The notes: a model not told the origin generated them from the letters alone. A stretch of 64,000 nt of DNA from Bradyrhizobium sp. CB82 (GCF_029714405.1 NZ_CP121650.1:1927001-1991000); one strand, 5' to 3'. Shown: positions 1 through 10,568, counted from the first letter of the stretch. Program-made: numbers and translations.

Positions 1-747
<747 letters not shown>

Positions 748-762
748 ACCGCCAGATGAACG

Positions 763-793
763 AAAAGGCCCGCGTCGAAGCGGGCCTTTTTTA
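763..793 (+). terminator. Rho-independent terminator after aatA
   Basis: Perfect 9-bp stem AAGGCCCGC / GCGGGCCTT with a six-base loop, followed by a T-run. It lies just after the aminotransferase stop codon. Confidence 0.85.
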
Positions 794-900
794 TCGCACC
801 CGATCTGGCACCAGCAGGACTCTTGTGGCATAGAGCGTTGCGTGCGTCGTCGCGCCGCTATCAATCTCTGATGGTATCGCATCATAGCCGGAGACCCTCC

Positions 901-1383
901 ATGCACCGTTCACTCCTCCTTGCCGGGCTTACCGCAATCGGCCTCGTGGCGTTCGTCGCCGGCGCCAGCGCGCAGCAGCAGCGGATGGTGCGCGTCGGTG
1001 TGCTCGAATGCCGTGGTGGCGCCAGCGTCGGCTTCGTGGTGGGATCGGTGACCAATCTCGGTTGCGTGCTGCGCGCCGACGGTGTGCCGGAGGACCGTTA
1101 CGTCGCGACCATTCGCAAAGTCGGTCTCGACCTCGGCATCACGCAGGAGACGGCGCTGACATGGGGCGTGTTCGCGCCGGTCGATCGGCTTGGGCCGGGC
1201 GATCTCTCGGGCGACTATGCCGGCGCGCAAGGTAGCGCGTCGGTCGGCGTCGGCTTAGGGGGCAACGTGCTGGTCGGCGGCTCCAACAATTCGATCGCGC
1301 TCCAGCCACTCAGCGTGCAGGGCCAGGTCGGACTCAACGTCGCCGCGGGCCTCGAAAGCCTGGAACTGCGGCCGGGTCGTTAA
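901..1383 (+). CDS. DUF992 family exported protein
   Basis: A 160-residue protein with an N-terminal signal peptide (hydrophobic LLLAGLTAIGLVAFVAGASA, cleavage likely after ASA). The body has DUF992 hallmarks: GVLEC near the mature N-terminus, a central LGITQETALTWGVFAP segment, and a glycine-rich C-terminal VGVGLGGNVLVGGSNNSI followed by ALQPLSVQGQ. These proteins are periplasmic or surface-linked in Rhizobiales and have no known biochemical role. ATG 901 is chosen over longer options because GGAG lies at the right distance upstream and the signal peptide starts there. It stands alone between a terminator and the EF-G-like gene. Confidence 0.85.
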   Translation: MHRSLLLAGLTAIGLVAFVAGASAQQQRMVRVGVLECRGGASVGFVVGSVTNLGCVLRADGVPEDRYVATIRKVGLDLGITQETALTWGVFAPVDRLGPGDLSGDYAGAQGSASVGVGLGGNVLVGGSNNSIALQPLSVQGQVGLNVAAGLESLELRPGR

Positions 1384-1511
1384 CGGTCAGACACGTTTGG
1401 GCGACGACGCACCGCAGCGACGTTTCGCGCTTGCCAAAACGAAGGGACCGGCAGAGCATCGACCTTTGCCGACCCAATCACGGGCCGAGCTCCACATGAA
1501 GGAGGCGGCGA

Positions 1512-3560
1512 ATGGGACAAGACGTCAGAAGTCCCCGAGGTCCACGGTGCATTGCGCTTGTGGGCCCTTTCCAAAGCGGTAAAACCACTCTTCTCGAAGC
1601 GATTTTGGCACGAACGGGCGCAATCCCGCGTGCCGGCAGCGTCGACGCCGGTACTTCGGTGGGCGACGCGACGCCAGAGGCCCGCCTTCACAAGATGACC
1701 GTGGGCCTGACGGCTGCGACCACGAGTTTCATGGGCGACAGCTACACCTTCCTCGATTGTCCGGGTTCCGTTGAGTTCGCTCACGACATGCGCGCGGCGC
1801 TGCCTGCGATCGACGCTGCTGTCGTGGTCTGCGAGGCCGACGAGAAGAAGCTGCCGCAGCTTCAGATCATCCTGCGCGAGCTGGAGGAGATGAAGATCCC
1901 GCGCTTTCTGTTCCTCAACAAGATCGATCGCGCCAATAAGCGCATCCGCGAGACGCTCGAGACGTTGCAACCGGCCTCTCGCGTGCCGCTGGTGCTGCGC
2001 CAGATTCCGATCTGGAACGGCGAGCTGATCGAAGGCTTCGTCGATCTCGCGCTCGAGCGCGCCTTCGTCTATCGCGAGCACAAGGCCTCCGAGGTCATCG
2101 CGCTCGAAGGCGGCAATCTCGACCGCGAGAAGGAAGCCCGTTTCTCGATGCTGGAGAAGCTTGCCGATCACGACGACGCGCTGATGGAGCAACTGCTCGA
2201 AGACATCCAGCCGCCGCGCGATGCGGTATTCGACGATCTCTCGCGCGAACTCCGCGAAGGCCTGATCTGCCCGGTGCTGCTCGGCGCCGCCGCGCGCGAG
2301 AACGGCGTGCTGCGCCTGATGAAGGCGCTGCGCCATGAGGCGCCAGGCATTGCCGAGACCGCCAAGCGGCTTGGCGCCCCCGACACCAAGGATGCGCTCG
2401 GCTATGTCTTCAAAACGCTGCATTCGCAGCATGGCGGAAAGCTGTCGCTGACGCGGTTGCTTGCCGGCCATCTCGACGACGGCGCCACGCTGCAGTCCGC
2501 CTCGGGCGGCGCGGGGCGCATCTCCGGCATTCTCGCCGTCAACGGCGCTTATGATACGAAGCGTCCGTCTGCGGAGGTCGGCGACACCATCGCGCTCGGC
2601 AAGCTCGATCCGATCAAGACCGGCGACACGATCTCGGCCGGCAAGACCCCACCGTCTCAGCTGATCGCGGTCGAGCCGACGCCGCCGGTGCTTGCGATCT
2701 CGGTCGCGGCCACCGACCGCAAGGACGACGTCAAGCTTGGCCAGGCGCTCGCCCGGCTGCACGAGGAAGATCCCTCGCTGATGGTCGTGCAGAACCCCCA
2801 AACCCATGACACCGTGCTGTGGGGGCAGGGCGAGATGCACTTGCGCGTCGCCAGCGAGCGGCTGCGTGACCGCTTCGGCGTCAACGTCAAGTCCCATCCG
2901 CCGGCGATCGGGTACCAGGAGACCATCCGCAAGCCGATCATCCAGCGCGGCCGGCACAAGAAGCAGTCCGGCGGCCACGGCCAGTTCGGCGACGTCGTGC
3001 TCGACATCAAGCCGCTGGCGCGCGGGGAGGGGTTCAAGTTCGCCGAGAAGGTGGTCGGCGGTGCGGTGCCGCGCAACTACATCCCGGCGGTGGAGGAAGG
3101 CGTCGTCGACGGCTTGATGCGTGGCCCGCTCGGCTTCCCCGTCACCGACGTGCAGGTGACGCTGACCGACGGCTCCTATCACAGCGTCGACTCCTCCGAT
3201 CTCGCGTTCCGCACGGCGGCGCGGGTCGGGCTCAACGAGGGCCTGCCGCAATGCCAGCCGGTGCTGCTGGAGCCGATCCATGTAGTCGAGATCGTCTGCC
3301 CGACGGACGCCACCGCCAAGATCAACGCGATCCTGTCGGCGCGGCGCGGCCAGATTCTCGGCTTCGATACCCGCGAGGGCTGGAGCGGCTGGGACTGCGT
3401 GCGCGCCATGATGCCGGAGGCCGAGATCGGCGAACTCATCGTCGAACTGCGCTCGGCGACCGCCGGCTCCGGCAGCTTCACCCGCCAGTTCGATCACATG
3501 GCCGAGGTGACGGGTCGCGCCGCCGACCAGATCATCGCCGCGCATCAGCACGCGGCGTGA
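1512..3560 (+). CDS. Elongation factor G-like translational GTPase
   Basis: A 682-residue protein with the full EF-G domain order: GTPase domain, beta-barrel domain II (about residues 290-370), then domains III, IV and V. The P-loop is GPFQSGKT (residues 18-25) and the guanine-specificity motif is NKID (136-139). The G3 motif reads DCPGS (82-86) rather than the DxPGH of canonical EF-G, so the catalytic histidine is a serine. Domain IV carries GGHGQFGDV. A good Shine-Dalgarno (GGAGG) precedes ATG 1512. This is the divergent 'EF-G-like' paralogue found in many bacteria beside true FusA, not FusA itself, since the usual rpsL/rpsG/tuf neighbours are missing. Its ribosomal role is unknown. Confidence 0.85.
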   Translation: MGQDVRSPRGPRCIALVGPFQSGKTTLLEAILARTGAIPRAGSVDAGTSVGDATPEARLHKMTVGLTAATTSFMGDSYTFLDCPGSVEFAHDMRAALPAIDAAVVVCEADEKKLPQLQIILRELEEMKIPRFLFLNKIDRANKRIRETLETLQPASRVPLVLRQIPIWNGELIEGFVDLALERAFVYREHKASEVIALEGGNLDREKEARFSMLEKLADHDDALMEQLLEDIQPPRDAVFDDLSRELREGLICPVLLGAAARENGVLRLMKALRHEAPGIAETAKRLGAPDTKDALGYVFKTLHSQHGGKLSLTRLLAGHLDDGATLQSASGGAGRISGILAVNGAYDTKRPSAEVGDTIALGKLDPIKTGDTISAGKTPPSQLIAVEPTPPVLAISVAATDRKDDVKLGQALARLHEEDPSLMVVQNPQTHDTVLWGQGEMHLRVASERLRDRFGVNVKSHPPAIGYQETIRKPIIQRGRHKKQSGGHGQFGDVVLDIKPLARGEGFKFAEKVVGGAVPRNYIPAVEEGVVDGLMRGPLGFPVTDVQVTLTDGSYHSVDSSDLAFRTAARVGLNEGLPQCQPVLLEPIHVVEIVCPTDATAKINAILSARRGQILGFDTREGWSGWDCVRAMMPEAEIGELIVELRSATAGSGSFTRQFDHMAEVTGRAADQIIAAHQHAA

Positions 3561-3830
3561 TCGCTCATTCCGGGCGCACCGCCAGGCGGTGCTCCCGGTC
3601 TGGCACATCGCGCCTCGCCAGAAGTGCTGGCTCCGTGGATGCCCTTGTGCTTGACAGGCCTTCGCTGAACATATTGATCGTGATGGCCGGGCAGAAAGCG
3701 CGAAGCGTGTCTTCCGCTGGATGTCCCGGCCATCCACGTCTCCGGAATGCACGAGACGACGTGGTTGCCCGCGACAGGCGTGGGCATGACGGGGAGGTCG
3801 CCGTGCTGCATCGGAATTTCGGATTCTATC
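3561..3830. repeat. Intergenic dispersed-repeat material
   Basis: Between the EF-G-like gene and aroE. It contains inverted-repeat sequence, most clearly GATGGCCGGGC at about 3682 paired loosely with CCCGGCCATC at about 3725, typical of intergenic palindromes in Bradyrhizobium chromosomes. No coding potential was recognised. Confidence 0.45.
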
Positions 3831-4664
3831 GTGTCTAAGACGCCCGTAGCCTGCCTGATCGGATGGCCGGCGGCGCATTCGCGCTCACCGTTGATCCATC
3901 GCTACTGGCTGCGCACGCTCGGCATCGATGGCGGCTACGTCATCGAGGCGGTGCCGCCGGAGGACTTGCGCGACTTCGTGCTGCGGTTGTCGTTGCACGG
4001 TTTCGTCGGCGCCAACGTCACGATCCCGCACAAGGAAGGCGTGCTCGCGCTCTCGACGCCGGATGCGCGCGCCAAGGCGATTGGTGCCGCCAACACGCTG
4101 TGGCTCGCGGGAAACGAACTGCATTCGACCAACACCGACGTCGAAGGCTTCGTCGACAATCTGGATGCCAGCGCTCCGGGGTGGGATGCGGCCGAGGAGG
4201 CGCTGGTGCTGGGTGCCGGCGGCTCGTCGCGCGCGATCGTGTTCGGCCTGCTCGAACGCGGCGTCAGACGCGTCCATCTCGCCAACCGCACCATTGCGCG
4301 GGCGGAGGCGCTTGCGACGGCGTTTGGTTCGCGCGTGCAGCCCATGGCGTGGGACGCGATCAACGACGTGATGCCGCGGGCAAGGCTGCTCGTCAACACC
4401 ACCTCGCTCGGCATGCGCGGCCAGCCGGCGCTCGAACTCGACATCGCGCGCCTGCCGCAAGAGGCCGTCGTTGCCGACCTCGTTTATGTCCCGCTGATCA
4501 CGCCATTGCTTGCGGCAGCCCAGGCGCGCGGTCTGAAGACCGCCGACGGGCTCGGCATGCTCTTGCACCAGGCGGTGCGCGGGTTCGAGCTGTGGTTCGG
4601 CAAGCGGCCGCAAGTGACGGCAGAACTGCGCGCGCTCGTCGAAGCCGATCTCACAAAATCTTGA
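3831..4664 (+). CDS. aroE: Shikimate dehydrogenase (NADP+)
   Basis: 277 residues, usual for AroE, which reduces 3-dehydroshikimate to shikimate in aromatic amino acid synthesis. Seen in sequence: the shikimate-binding SRSP (residues 17-20), catalytic lysine in NVTIPHKE (Lys68), NTD (101-103), the nucleotide-binding loop GAGGSSRA (128-135), NTTSLGM, and the C-terminal GLGMLLHQA. The open frame continues upstream to 3747 through repeat-like sequence, so GTG 3831 is preferred: it gives the family N-terminus (KTPVACLIGWP) and GGAT lies six bases upstream. The next gene follows after about 55 bases on the same strand. Confidence 0.92.
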   Translation: MSKTPVACLIGWPAAHSRSPLIHRYWLRTLGIDGGYVIEAVPPEDLRDFVLRLSLHGFVGANVTIPHKEGVLALSTPDARAKAIGAANTLWLAGNELHSTNTDVEGFVDNLDASAPGWDAAEEALVLGAGGSSRAIVFGLLERGVRRVHLANRTIARAEALATAFGSRVQPMAWDAINDVMPRARLLVNTTSLGMRGQPALELDIARLPQEAVVADLVYVPLITPLLAAAQARGLKTADGLGMLLHQAVRGFELWFGKRPQVTAELRALVEADLTKS

Positions 4665-4718
4665 GTGAATAGGGCGCGGCCTCCGGAGTTTGTTCTCGTG
4701 GGACAATCGGAGAACGTC

Positions 4719-5345
4719 ATGCCTGTTCAACGTGAAACTTTCACACGTCCGCTCGTCGCTGTCGCGATGGTGGGCCTATCCACGCTCTATGCCGTTGCGC
4801 AGCAGGCGCCTGTGCCGACGCGGGTGCGCGGAACGATCGAAAAAGTCGACGGCGATCTGCTGTCGGTGAAGTCACGCAGCGGCGAGGACGTCAGGCTGCA
4901 TATCGCCGCCGACCTGCGCGTCGCGGGGATCACCAGGATCGCCCTTTCCGATATCAAGGTCGGCTCCTTCGTCGGAGCGACCACGGTGCCGGGACCGGAC
5001 GGCGGCCAGAACGCCGTCGAGGTTCATGTCTTTCCGGAAAGCATGCGCGGCACCGGCGAAGGCTCGCGGCCCTACGATTTGCGGCCAAATTCCAGCATGA
5101 CCAATGCGACGGTGACCGAGAGCGTGGTCGGCAATGACGGTCACACGCTGCTCGTCAAATACAAGGACGGCGAGAAGAAGGTGTTCGTCTCGTCGGACAC
5201 GCCAGTCGTCACCTACGTGGCCGGGGAGAAATCGGATCTGAAAGAGGGCGCCAAGATCATCGCCTCCATCAAGGCGCTGCCGGACGGGTCCTTCGAGGCC
5301 AGCCGCATCAGCGTCGGCCGCGACGGTCTGACGCCGCCGATGTAG
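4719..5345 (+). CDS. Exported DUF5666-like protein of unknown function
   Basis: 208 residues starting at ATG 4719, which has GGAGA upstream. An N-terminal hydrophobic stretch (LVAVAMVGLSTLYAVAQQ) suggests export. The remainder is beta-rich with two similar OB-like segments: one around RVRGTIEKVDGDLLSVKSR, the second around NDGHTLLVKYKDGEKKVFV. This resembles periplasmic proteins that databases in this genus often mislabel as 'metal ABC transporter permease', but no permease features exist: there is only the N-terminal hydrophobic segment. Function unknown. The last ten codons are imperfectly duplicated just after the stop. Confidence 0.7.
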   Translation: MPVQRETFTRPLVAVAMVGLSTLYAVAQQAPVPTRVRGTIEKVDGDLLSVKSRSGEDVRLHIAADLRVAGITRIALSDIKVGSFVGATTVPGPDGGQNAVEVHVFPESMRGTGEGSRPYDLRPNSSMTNATVTESVVGNDGHTLLVKYKDGEKKVFVSSDTPVVTYVAGEKSDLKEGAKIIASIKALPDGSFEASRISVGRDGLTPPM

Positions 5346-5393
5346 AGCAGCTCCGCTGCGCGGGTCGGCCGCGACGGAGTGACGCCGCCGATG
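5313..5393 (+). repeat. Imperfect direct repeat at a gene 3' end
   Basis: Thirty bases at 5313-5342 recur at 5364-5393 with two changes (TC to AG). The first copy encodes the C-terminus (VGRDGLTPPM) of the preceding gene. The second lies in the untranslated region 51 bases on. This looks like a small tandem duplication. Confidence 0.7.
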
Positions 5394-5720
5394 CGACTGC
5401 GGACGTCATTTCCGGCGGCACGGCTCGTCGTCCGGGTTTGGGCTGCAGGGAATCGTCAGCATTGGGCCGATCCACACCGGTTCGCCCACAGACCGTGGAC
5501 GCGCCGGTGACCCTTGCGCGCTGTTGGGCTCCCGGGCCCATTTTTTGACGGAAAGCCGCCCTTCCTCCCGTGCGGGCCGTCGTATATCAGAGATTTGCCA
5601 TCGAACCTGCCGATAATCCTCGGGAGCCAATTGCGATGGCGACGGTTATTTAATCCAAGGATCGCAATCTGACTTTAAGTCGAAGCCGAGCGCAGACGAC
5701 TATTTCAACCGGGGTACGGC
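5346..5720. other. Intergenic region, no gene recognised
   Basis: 375 bases between the exported protein and the L,D-transpeptidase. Apart from the duplicated 30-mer at its left end I see no coding signal or clear terminator. The right half is less GC-rich and probably holds the promoter of the next gene. Confidence 0.4.
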
Positions 5721-7256
5721 ATGGCAAATCGATTGACGACTGCGCAATCCACTCTGGCGATGCGGCGTTGGCGGCCTGCCGGCCTTGCAACGATCGCGGC
5801 GATGGCCGCGCTGACGGTGCTACCTCCCGACGTCGCCGCGGCGAAGCAGGCGCGCCCCGCAGTCGAAGCGGTTGCGCCGCGCATGGCAGGCGAGCCGATC
5901 ATGGCGATCGTGTCGATCAAGAGCCAGCAGGTCACCTTCTACGACGCCGATGGCTGGATCCTGCGCGCACCGGTGTCGACGGGGACGACGGGACGCGAGA
6001 CGCCGGCCGGCGTCTTCGCCGTGATCGAAAAGGACAAGGACCACCACTCGACCATGTATGATGACGCCTGGATGCCGAACATGCAGCGCATCACCTGGAA
6101 CGGCCTCGCGCTACACGGCGGGCCGCTGCCCGGCTATGCGGCCTCGCACGGCTGCGTGCGGATGCCCTTCGGCTTTGCGGAGGATCTGTTCGACAAGACG
6201 AACATCGGGATGCGGGTCATCATCTCGCCGAACGACGCCGCACCGGTCGATTTCTCCCATCCGGCGCTGTTCGTGCCGAAGAAGGAGGCGATTGCGGCGG
6301 CCCCGGCGCGGGCTGATACGCTTTCCCGCGAGGCCGAGGAGGCCATCAGGGCAGCCGACGAGACGAAGAAAGCTGCCGCGACGACGGCGCGCGAGGCCGC
6401 ATCGCTTCCGGGGACGCTGCGCAATCTGGAACGGCTCAAGAAGAGCGCCGACGCCGAACTCGCTTACGCCGACAAGGTGCTCGCCGCCGCGAAGACGGAT
6501 CAGGCCAGGGCCCGGGCCGAGGGGCTGAAGCAGAAAGCCGCCACCAAGGCCACTGATGCGGCAACGCAGCTCGACACCGCCAAGGCGAACGCGCAGCCGA
6601 AGCGCGATGCCGCCGCTGCTGCCAAAGACGCCGCCAAGGCGGCGGCGACCAGGAAGGCCGACGCCGTCAAAGCTGCGACCGAGGCGAAGCTGGCGCTCGA
6701 GCCGGTCTCGATCTACGTCAGCCGCGCGACGCAGAAACTTTACGTGCGGCGCAACACACACAAGCCGGCGCCGGACGGCGGCGGCGAGGTCTTCGATACG
6801 ACCATCGAGGTTCCCGTCACGATCCGCAATCCCGATCGGCCGATCGGCACGCACGTGTTCACCGCGATGGCGAAGAGCGATGCCGGGCTGCGCTGGAGCG
6901 TGGTCACGATCGACAACGCAGACGACGCCAAGGACGCGCTCGACCGCATCACCATCCCGCAGGACGTGCTCGACCGTATCGCGCCGACCGCAGCGCCGCG
7001 ATCCTCGATCATCATCTCCGACGAGCCGCTGAGCAGCGAAACCAACTACCGCACCGAGTTCGTCGCGGTGCTGAGCAACGAGCCCCAGGGCGGCTTCATC
7101 ACGCGCCGGCCCACGGCCCCCGATCTCGTTGCGAGCGATGACAGCTGGGACAATGGCGGCTTCGGCTTCTTCTTCCAGCGCAATCCTAACCCGCAGCCCG
7201 GCACTCTTCGCCGGCGTGGCGGCCAGTACTGGCAGCCGCAACAGGGCTGGTGGTAA
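5721..7256 (+). CDS. L,D-transpeptidase (YkuD) with C-terminal second YkuD-like region
   Basis: 511 residues. A signal peptide ends near residue 41 (DVAAAKQ). The YkuD catalytic domain spans about 58-190 with HGG (His132) and SHGCVRMP (Cys145 nucleophile). A long Ala/Lys/Glu-rich, probably coiled-coil spacer follows (about 195-330). A second region (about 333-440) begins SIYVSRATQKLYVRR and contains PIGTHVFTA, the strand pattern of a YkuD domain, but has no His/Cys catalytic motif. A Gly/Gln/Trp-rich tail ends the protein. The family makes 3-3 peptidoglycan cross-links or attaches proteins to peptidoglycan in the periplasm. A shorter start at 5760 is possible. Confidence 0.88.
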   Translation: MANRLTTAQSTLAMRRWRPAGLATIAAMAALTVLPPDVAAAKQARPAVEAVAPRMAGEPIMAIVSIKSQQVTFYDADGWILRAPVSTGTTGRETPAGVFAVIEKDKDHHSTMYDDAWMPNMQRITWNGLALHGGPLPGYAASHGCVRMPFGFAEDLFDKTNIGMRVIISPNDAAPVDFSHPALFVPKKEAIAAAPARADTLSREAEEAIRAADETKKAAATTAREAASLPGTLRNLERLKKSADAELAYADKVLAAAKTDQARARAEGLKQKAATKATDAATQLDTAKANAQPKRDAAAAAKDAAKAAATRKADAVKAATEAKLALEPVSIYVSRATQKLYVRRNTHKPAPDGGGEVFDTTIEVPVTIRNPDRPIGTHVFTAMAKSDAGLRWSVVTIDNADDAKDALDRITIPQDVLDRIAPTAAPRSSIIISDEPLSSETNYRTEFVAVLSNEPQGGFITRRPTAPDLVASDDSWDNGGFGFFFQRNPNPQPGTLRRRGGQYWQPQQGWW

Positions 7257-7274
7257 CACCGCGATACGTCGCGC

Positions 7275-8411
7275 TTAGACCGCGATGATGTGATCGTCGA
7301 TCTCGTCCACCCGGTTGACGCCGCACAGACCCATGGTCGTCAGCAGCTCTTTATGGATGATGTCGATCGCCTTGGCGACGCCGGCCTGGCCGCCGGCGCC
7401 CAGCCCATACGCATAAGCGCGGCCGATCATGCAGGACTTTGCGCCGAGCGCGAGCGCGCGCATCACGTCCTGGCCCGAGCGGATACCGCCGTCGAACATG
7501 ATCTCCATCTTGTCGCCGACCGCATCCGCGATCTCGGGCAGCACCTCGATCGACGACGGCGCACCGTCGAGCTGCCGGCCGCCGTGGTTGGAGACGACCA
7601 GGGCTTGCGCGCCGGTCTTTGCGGCCTCCTCGGCATCCTCAATATCGAGGATGCCCTTGATGACGAGCTTGCCCGGCCAGATGCTGCGGACCCACTCGAC
7701 GTCCTTCCAGTTCAGCGATGTGTCGAACTGCGAAGCCGTCCATTCCGCGAGGCGATTGAGATCCTCGGTGTTCTTCACGTGACCGGCGATGTTGCCGAAG
7801 GTGCGGCGTTTGCCGCGCAGCACGCCGGAAACCCAGGTCGGCTTGGTGGCGAAATCGATGAGCTTCGATAGCGACCACTCGGGCGGCACCGTCATGCCGT
7901 TCTTGATGTCGGCATGGCGCTGCCCGATCACCTGGAGATCGACGGTGAGCACCAGTGCACTGCACTTGGCGGCAATCGCGCGCTGGATCAGCTCCTTGAT
8001 GAAGCCGCGATCCTTCATCACGTAGAGCTGGAACCAGAACGGCTTCTCGACATTGGCGGCAATATCCTCGATCGAGCAGATCGACATCGTCGACTGCGTG
8101 AACGGGATGCCGGCGGCTTGCGCTGCGCGGCAGGCGTGGATCTCGCCGTCGCCATGCTGCATGCCGAGCAGCCCGACCGGCGCGAGAATCAGCGGCATGG
8201 TCGAGGGCTCGCCGAGGATCGTGGTCGAGGTGTCGCGCTTGGAGACGTCGACCAGGATGCGTTGACGAAACTTGATCTGCTGAAGATCGTCGCGATTGGC
8301 GCGCAGCGTCTCCTCGGCATAGGAGCCGCGGTCGCAATAATCGAAGAACGCCTTCGGTACGCGCCGCTTGTGCAGCGCACGTAGGTCTTCAATGCAGGTG
8401 ATATGCTTCAT
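7275..8411 (-). CDS. lldD: FMN-dependent alpha-hydroxyacid dehydrogenase (L-lactate dehydrogenase type)
   Basis: 378 residues, a complete FMN-binding TIM barrel of the glycolate oxidase / L-lactate dehydrogenase / mandelate dehydrogenase family. Visible motifs: APVGLLGM, QLYVMKDR, VLTVDLQVIGQRHAD, the active-site SNHGGRQLDGAPS with catalytic His and substrate-binding Arg, and the phosphate-binding FDGGIRSGQDV ... IGRAYAYGL. It oxidises an L-2-hydroxyacid to the 2-oxoacid, passing electrons to quinone or cytochrome. The start at 8411 is chosen because GGGGA lies five bases upstream; ten extra N-terminal codons are open. Lactate is the likely but unproven substrate. It converges with the transpeptidase gene (18 bases apart). 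Confidence 0.88.
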   Translation of the reverse strand: MKHITCIEDLRALHKRRVPKAFFDYCDRGSYAEETLRANRDDLQQIKFRQRILVDVSKRDTSTTILGEPSTMPLILAPVGLLGMQHGDGEIHACRAAQAAGIPFTQSTMSICSIEDIAANVEKPFWFQLYVMKDRGFIKELIQRAIAAKCSALVLTVDLQVIGQRHADIKNGMTVPPEWSLSKLIDFATKPTWVSGVLRGKRRTFGNIAGHVKNTEDLNRLAEWTASQFDTSLNWKDVEWVRSIWPGKLVIKGILDIEDAEEAAKTGAQALVVSNHGGRQLDGAPSSIEVLPEIADAVGDKMEIMFDGGIRSGQDVMRALALGAKSCMIGRAYAYGLGAGGQAGVAKAIDIIHKELLTTMGLCGVNRVDEIDDHIIAV

Positions 8412-8461
8412 GACGTTCCCCGGCGCCCGTCCTTGCGTCAACGGATTTAGGGGTCATCTAG

Positions 8462-8671
<210 letters not shown>

Positions 8672-8900
8672 ACCTCAGAGTTCCATTGCTTCGGGCTTGT
8701 TTGACGAGAGTTCCAATGTTAACAAAGGGTTGCCGGACCGGCCGGCAGCCGGGTTCCGTAATGATTCATGATATTTTTTGAAGCCAAGTTAGCTGTGATG
8801 GCATTATAAGAACGCCGAGCGGAAATCAGGGATGGCGGAGCCGTGCAAGGCATCCGGTAGTTGTATTGGGGAATCCTGGTTGCCGCCGTGGGGGACTCAT

Positions 8901-10244
8901 ATGAGCCGCAAATATTTCGGGACCGACGGGATTCGAGGGCGCGCCAACGGACTGATCACGCCGGAGCTCGCGCTCAAGGTCGGCCAGGCAGCCGGCCTTG
9001 CGTTTCAGCGCGGTGACCATCGCCACCGGGTCGTGATCGGCAAGGACACGCGCCTGTCCGGCTACATGATCGAATATGCGATGGTCGCGGGCTTCACTTC
9101 CGTCGGCATGGACGTGCTGCTGGTCGGCCCGATGCCGACGCCGGCGGTCGCGATGCTGACGAAGTCGATGCGCGCCGATCTCGGCGTCATGATCTCTGCC
9201 TCCCACAATCTGTTCGAGGACAACGGCATCAAGCTGTTCGGCCCGCAGGGCTTCAAGCTGTCCGATGACGTCGAGAGACAGATCGAGCAACTGCTCGACG
9301 AATCCCTCGACAAGAAGCTCGCACAAAGTGCGAGCTTGGGCCGCGCCCGCCGCATCGACGGCGTGCATGACCGTTATATCGAATTCGCCAAGCGCACGCT
9401 GCCGCGCGATCTGTCGCTCGACGGTCTGCGCGTCGTGGTCGATTGCGCCAATGGCGCCGCCTACAAGGTGGTGCCGGAGGCGCTGTGGGAATTGGGCGCC
9501 GACGTCGTGCCGATCGGGGTCGAGCCCGACGGCTTCAATATCAACAAGGAATGCGGCTCGACTTCGCCGGAAGCGCTGTCGAAGAAGGTGCGCGAGATGC
9601 GCGCCGACATCGGCATCGCGCTCGACGGTGATGCAGACCGCGTCATCCTGGTCGACGAGCGCGGCCACATCGTCGATGGCGACCAGCTGCTCGCGGTGAT
9701 CGCTCAGAGCTGGAAGGAAGACGGACGGCTGTCGCGGCCCGGCATCGTCGCGACCGTGATGTCCAATCTCGGGCTCGAACGATTCCTGAAAGGGCAAGGG
9801 CTCGATCTCGTGCGCACGCCGGTCGGCGACCGCTACGTGCTCGAGCAGATGCTGAGCGGCGGCTACAATCTTGGCGGCGAGCAGTCCGGCCACATCATCT
9901 TGTCCGACTATGCCACCACCGGCGACGGCTTCGTCGCTGCATTGCAGGTGCTGGCGGTGGTGCAGAAGCTGCGCCGGCCGGTCTCCGAAGTCTGCCATCG
10001 CTTCGATCCGTTGCCGCAGATCCTGAAGAACGTCCGCTACAAGAGCGGCAAGCCGCTCGACGACAACGACGTGAAGTCGGCGATCTCGGACGGTGAGAAG
10101 CGGCTCAACGGCCATGGCCGGCTCCTGATCCGCTCCTCCGGCACCGAGCCCGTGATCCGCGTGATGGGCGAGGGCGAGGACCGTATCCTGGTCGAGGAAG
10201 TCGTCGATACTATCGTCTCCGCACTCGGGCAGGCTGCGGCTTAG
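8901..10244 (+). CDS. glmM: Phosphoglucosamine mutase
   Basis: 447 residues, matching GlmM, which converts glucosamine-6-phosphate to glucosamine-1-phosphate for UDP-GlcNAc, peptidoglycan and LPS synthesis. The N-terminus [13 protein letters not shown] is diagnostic. The phosphoserine loop is ISASHN (Ser101), the metal loop DGDADR, the sugar-binding loop GGEQSGH and the phosphate-binding RSSGTEP near the C-terminus. The open frame runs back to 8832, but ATG 8901 gives the canonical N-terminus with GGGGA just upstream. Confidence 0.97.
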   Translation: MSRKYFGTDGIRGRANGLITPELALKVGQAAGLAFQRGDHRHRVVIGKDTRLSGYMIEYAMVAGFTSVGMDVLLVGPMPTPAVAMLTKSMRADLGVMISASHNLFEDNGIKLFGPQGFKLSDDVERQIEQLLDESLDKKLAQSASLGRARRIDGVHDRYIEFAKRTLPRDLSLDGLRVVVDCANGAAYKVVPEALWELGADVVPIGVEPDGFNINKECGSTSPEALSKKVREMRADIGIALDGDADRVILVDERGHIVDGDQLLAVIAQSWKEDGRLSRPGIVATVMSNLGLERFLKGQGLDLVRTPVGDRYVLEQMLSGGYNLGGEQSGHIILSDYATTGDGFVAALQVLAVVQKLRRPVSEVCHRFDPLPQILKNVRYKSGKPLDDNDVKSAISDGEKRLNGHGRLLIRSSGTEPVIRVMGEGEDRILVEEVVDTIVSALGQAAA

Positions 10245-10568
10245 AAGAACACATCGCTCTCCTTTCACGCCGCCTCTTACCTCTCCCCGGGCGGGGAGAG
10301 GTTGGACTGCGCCTGGCGATGCCAAGCATCGTCCAGTGCAATCCAGGTGAGGGGGCCGCAACTTCACGCGCGACCTTAACATCTCACCCCGGCCGTAGCC
10401 GCTGCGAAGCATCGGCGGTTCGGAGAACGACGGCCGTCGGCCGTCTACGCCGACGTCTCCCGATGGGAGAGGTGCATCCCTGCCATCGGCGATTGACGGT
10501 GGTCAGCTCATCCCTGCCGTCGTAGGGAGGGGCGTGGCGGTCCGCCGCGCCTGCCGGGAATCAATCCC
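10245..10568. repeat. Intergenic region of palindromic dispersed repeats
   Basis: 324 bases between glmM and the MFS gene without a convincing ORF. It contains a perfect 11-bp inverted repeat at 10279-10302 (ACCTCTCCCCG / CGGGGAGAGGT) and further GC-rich palindromic pieces (GACGGCCGTCGGCCGTC, GATGGGAGAGGT) spread to about 10550. This is the 'CTCTCCCCG...CGGGGAGAG' class of intergenic repeat frequent in Bradyrhizobium. No T-run follows, so it is not a standard terminator. Confidence 0.6.

Noticed and set aside
1380..3878. 832-codon open frame opposite the EF-G-like gene
   Set aside because: Low-complexity Arg/Gly/Asp composition and full overlap with a well-supported GTPase gene; an antisense shadow.
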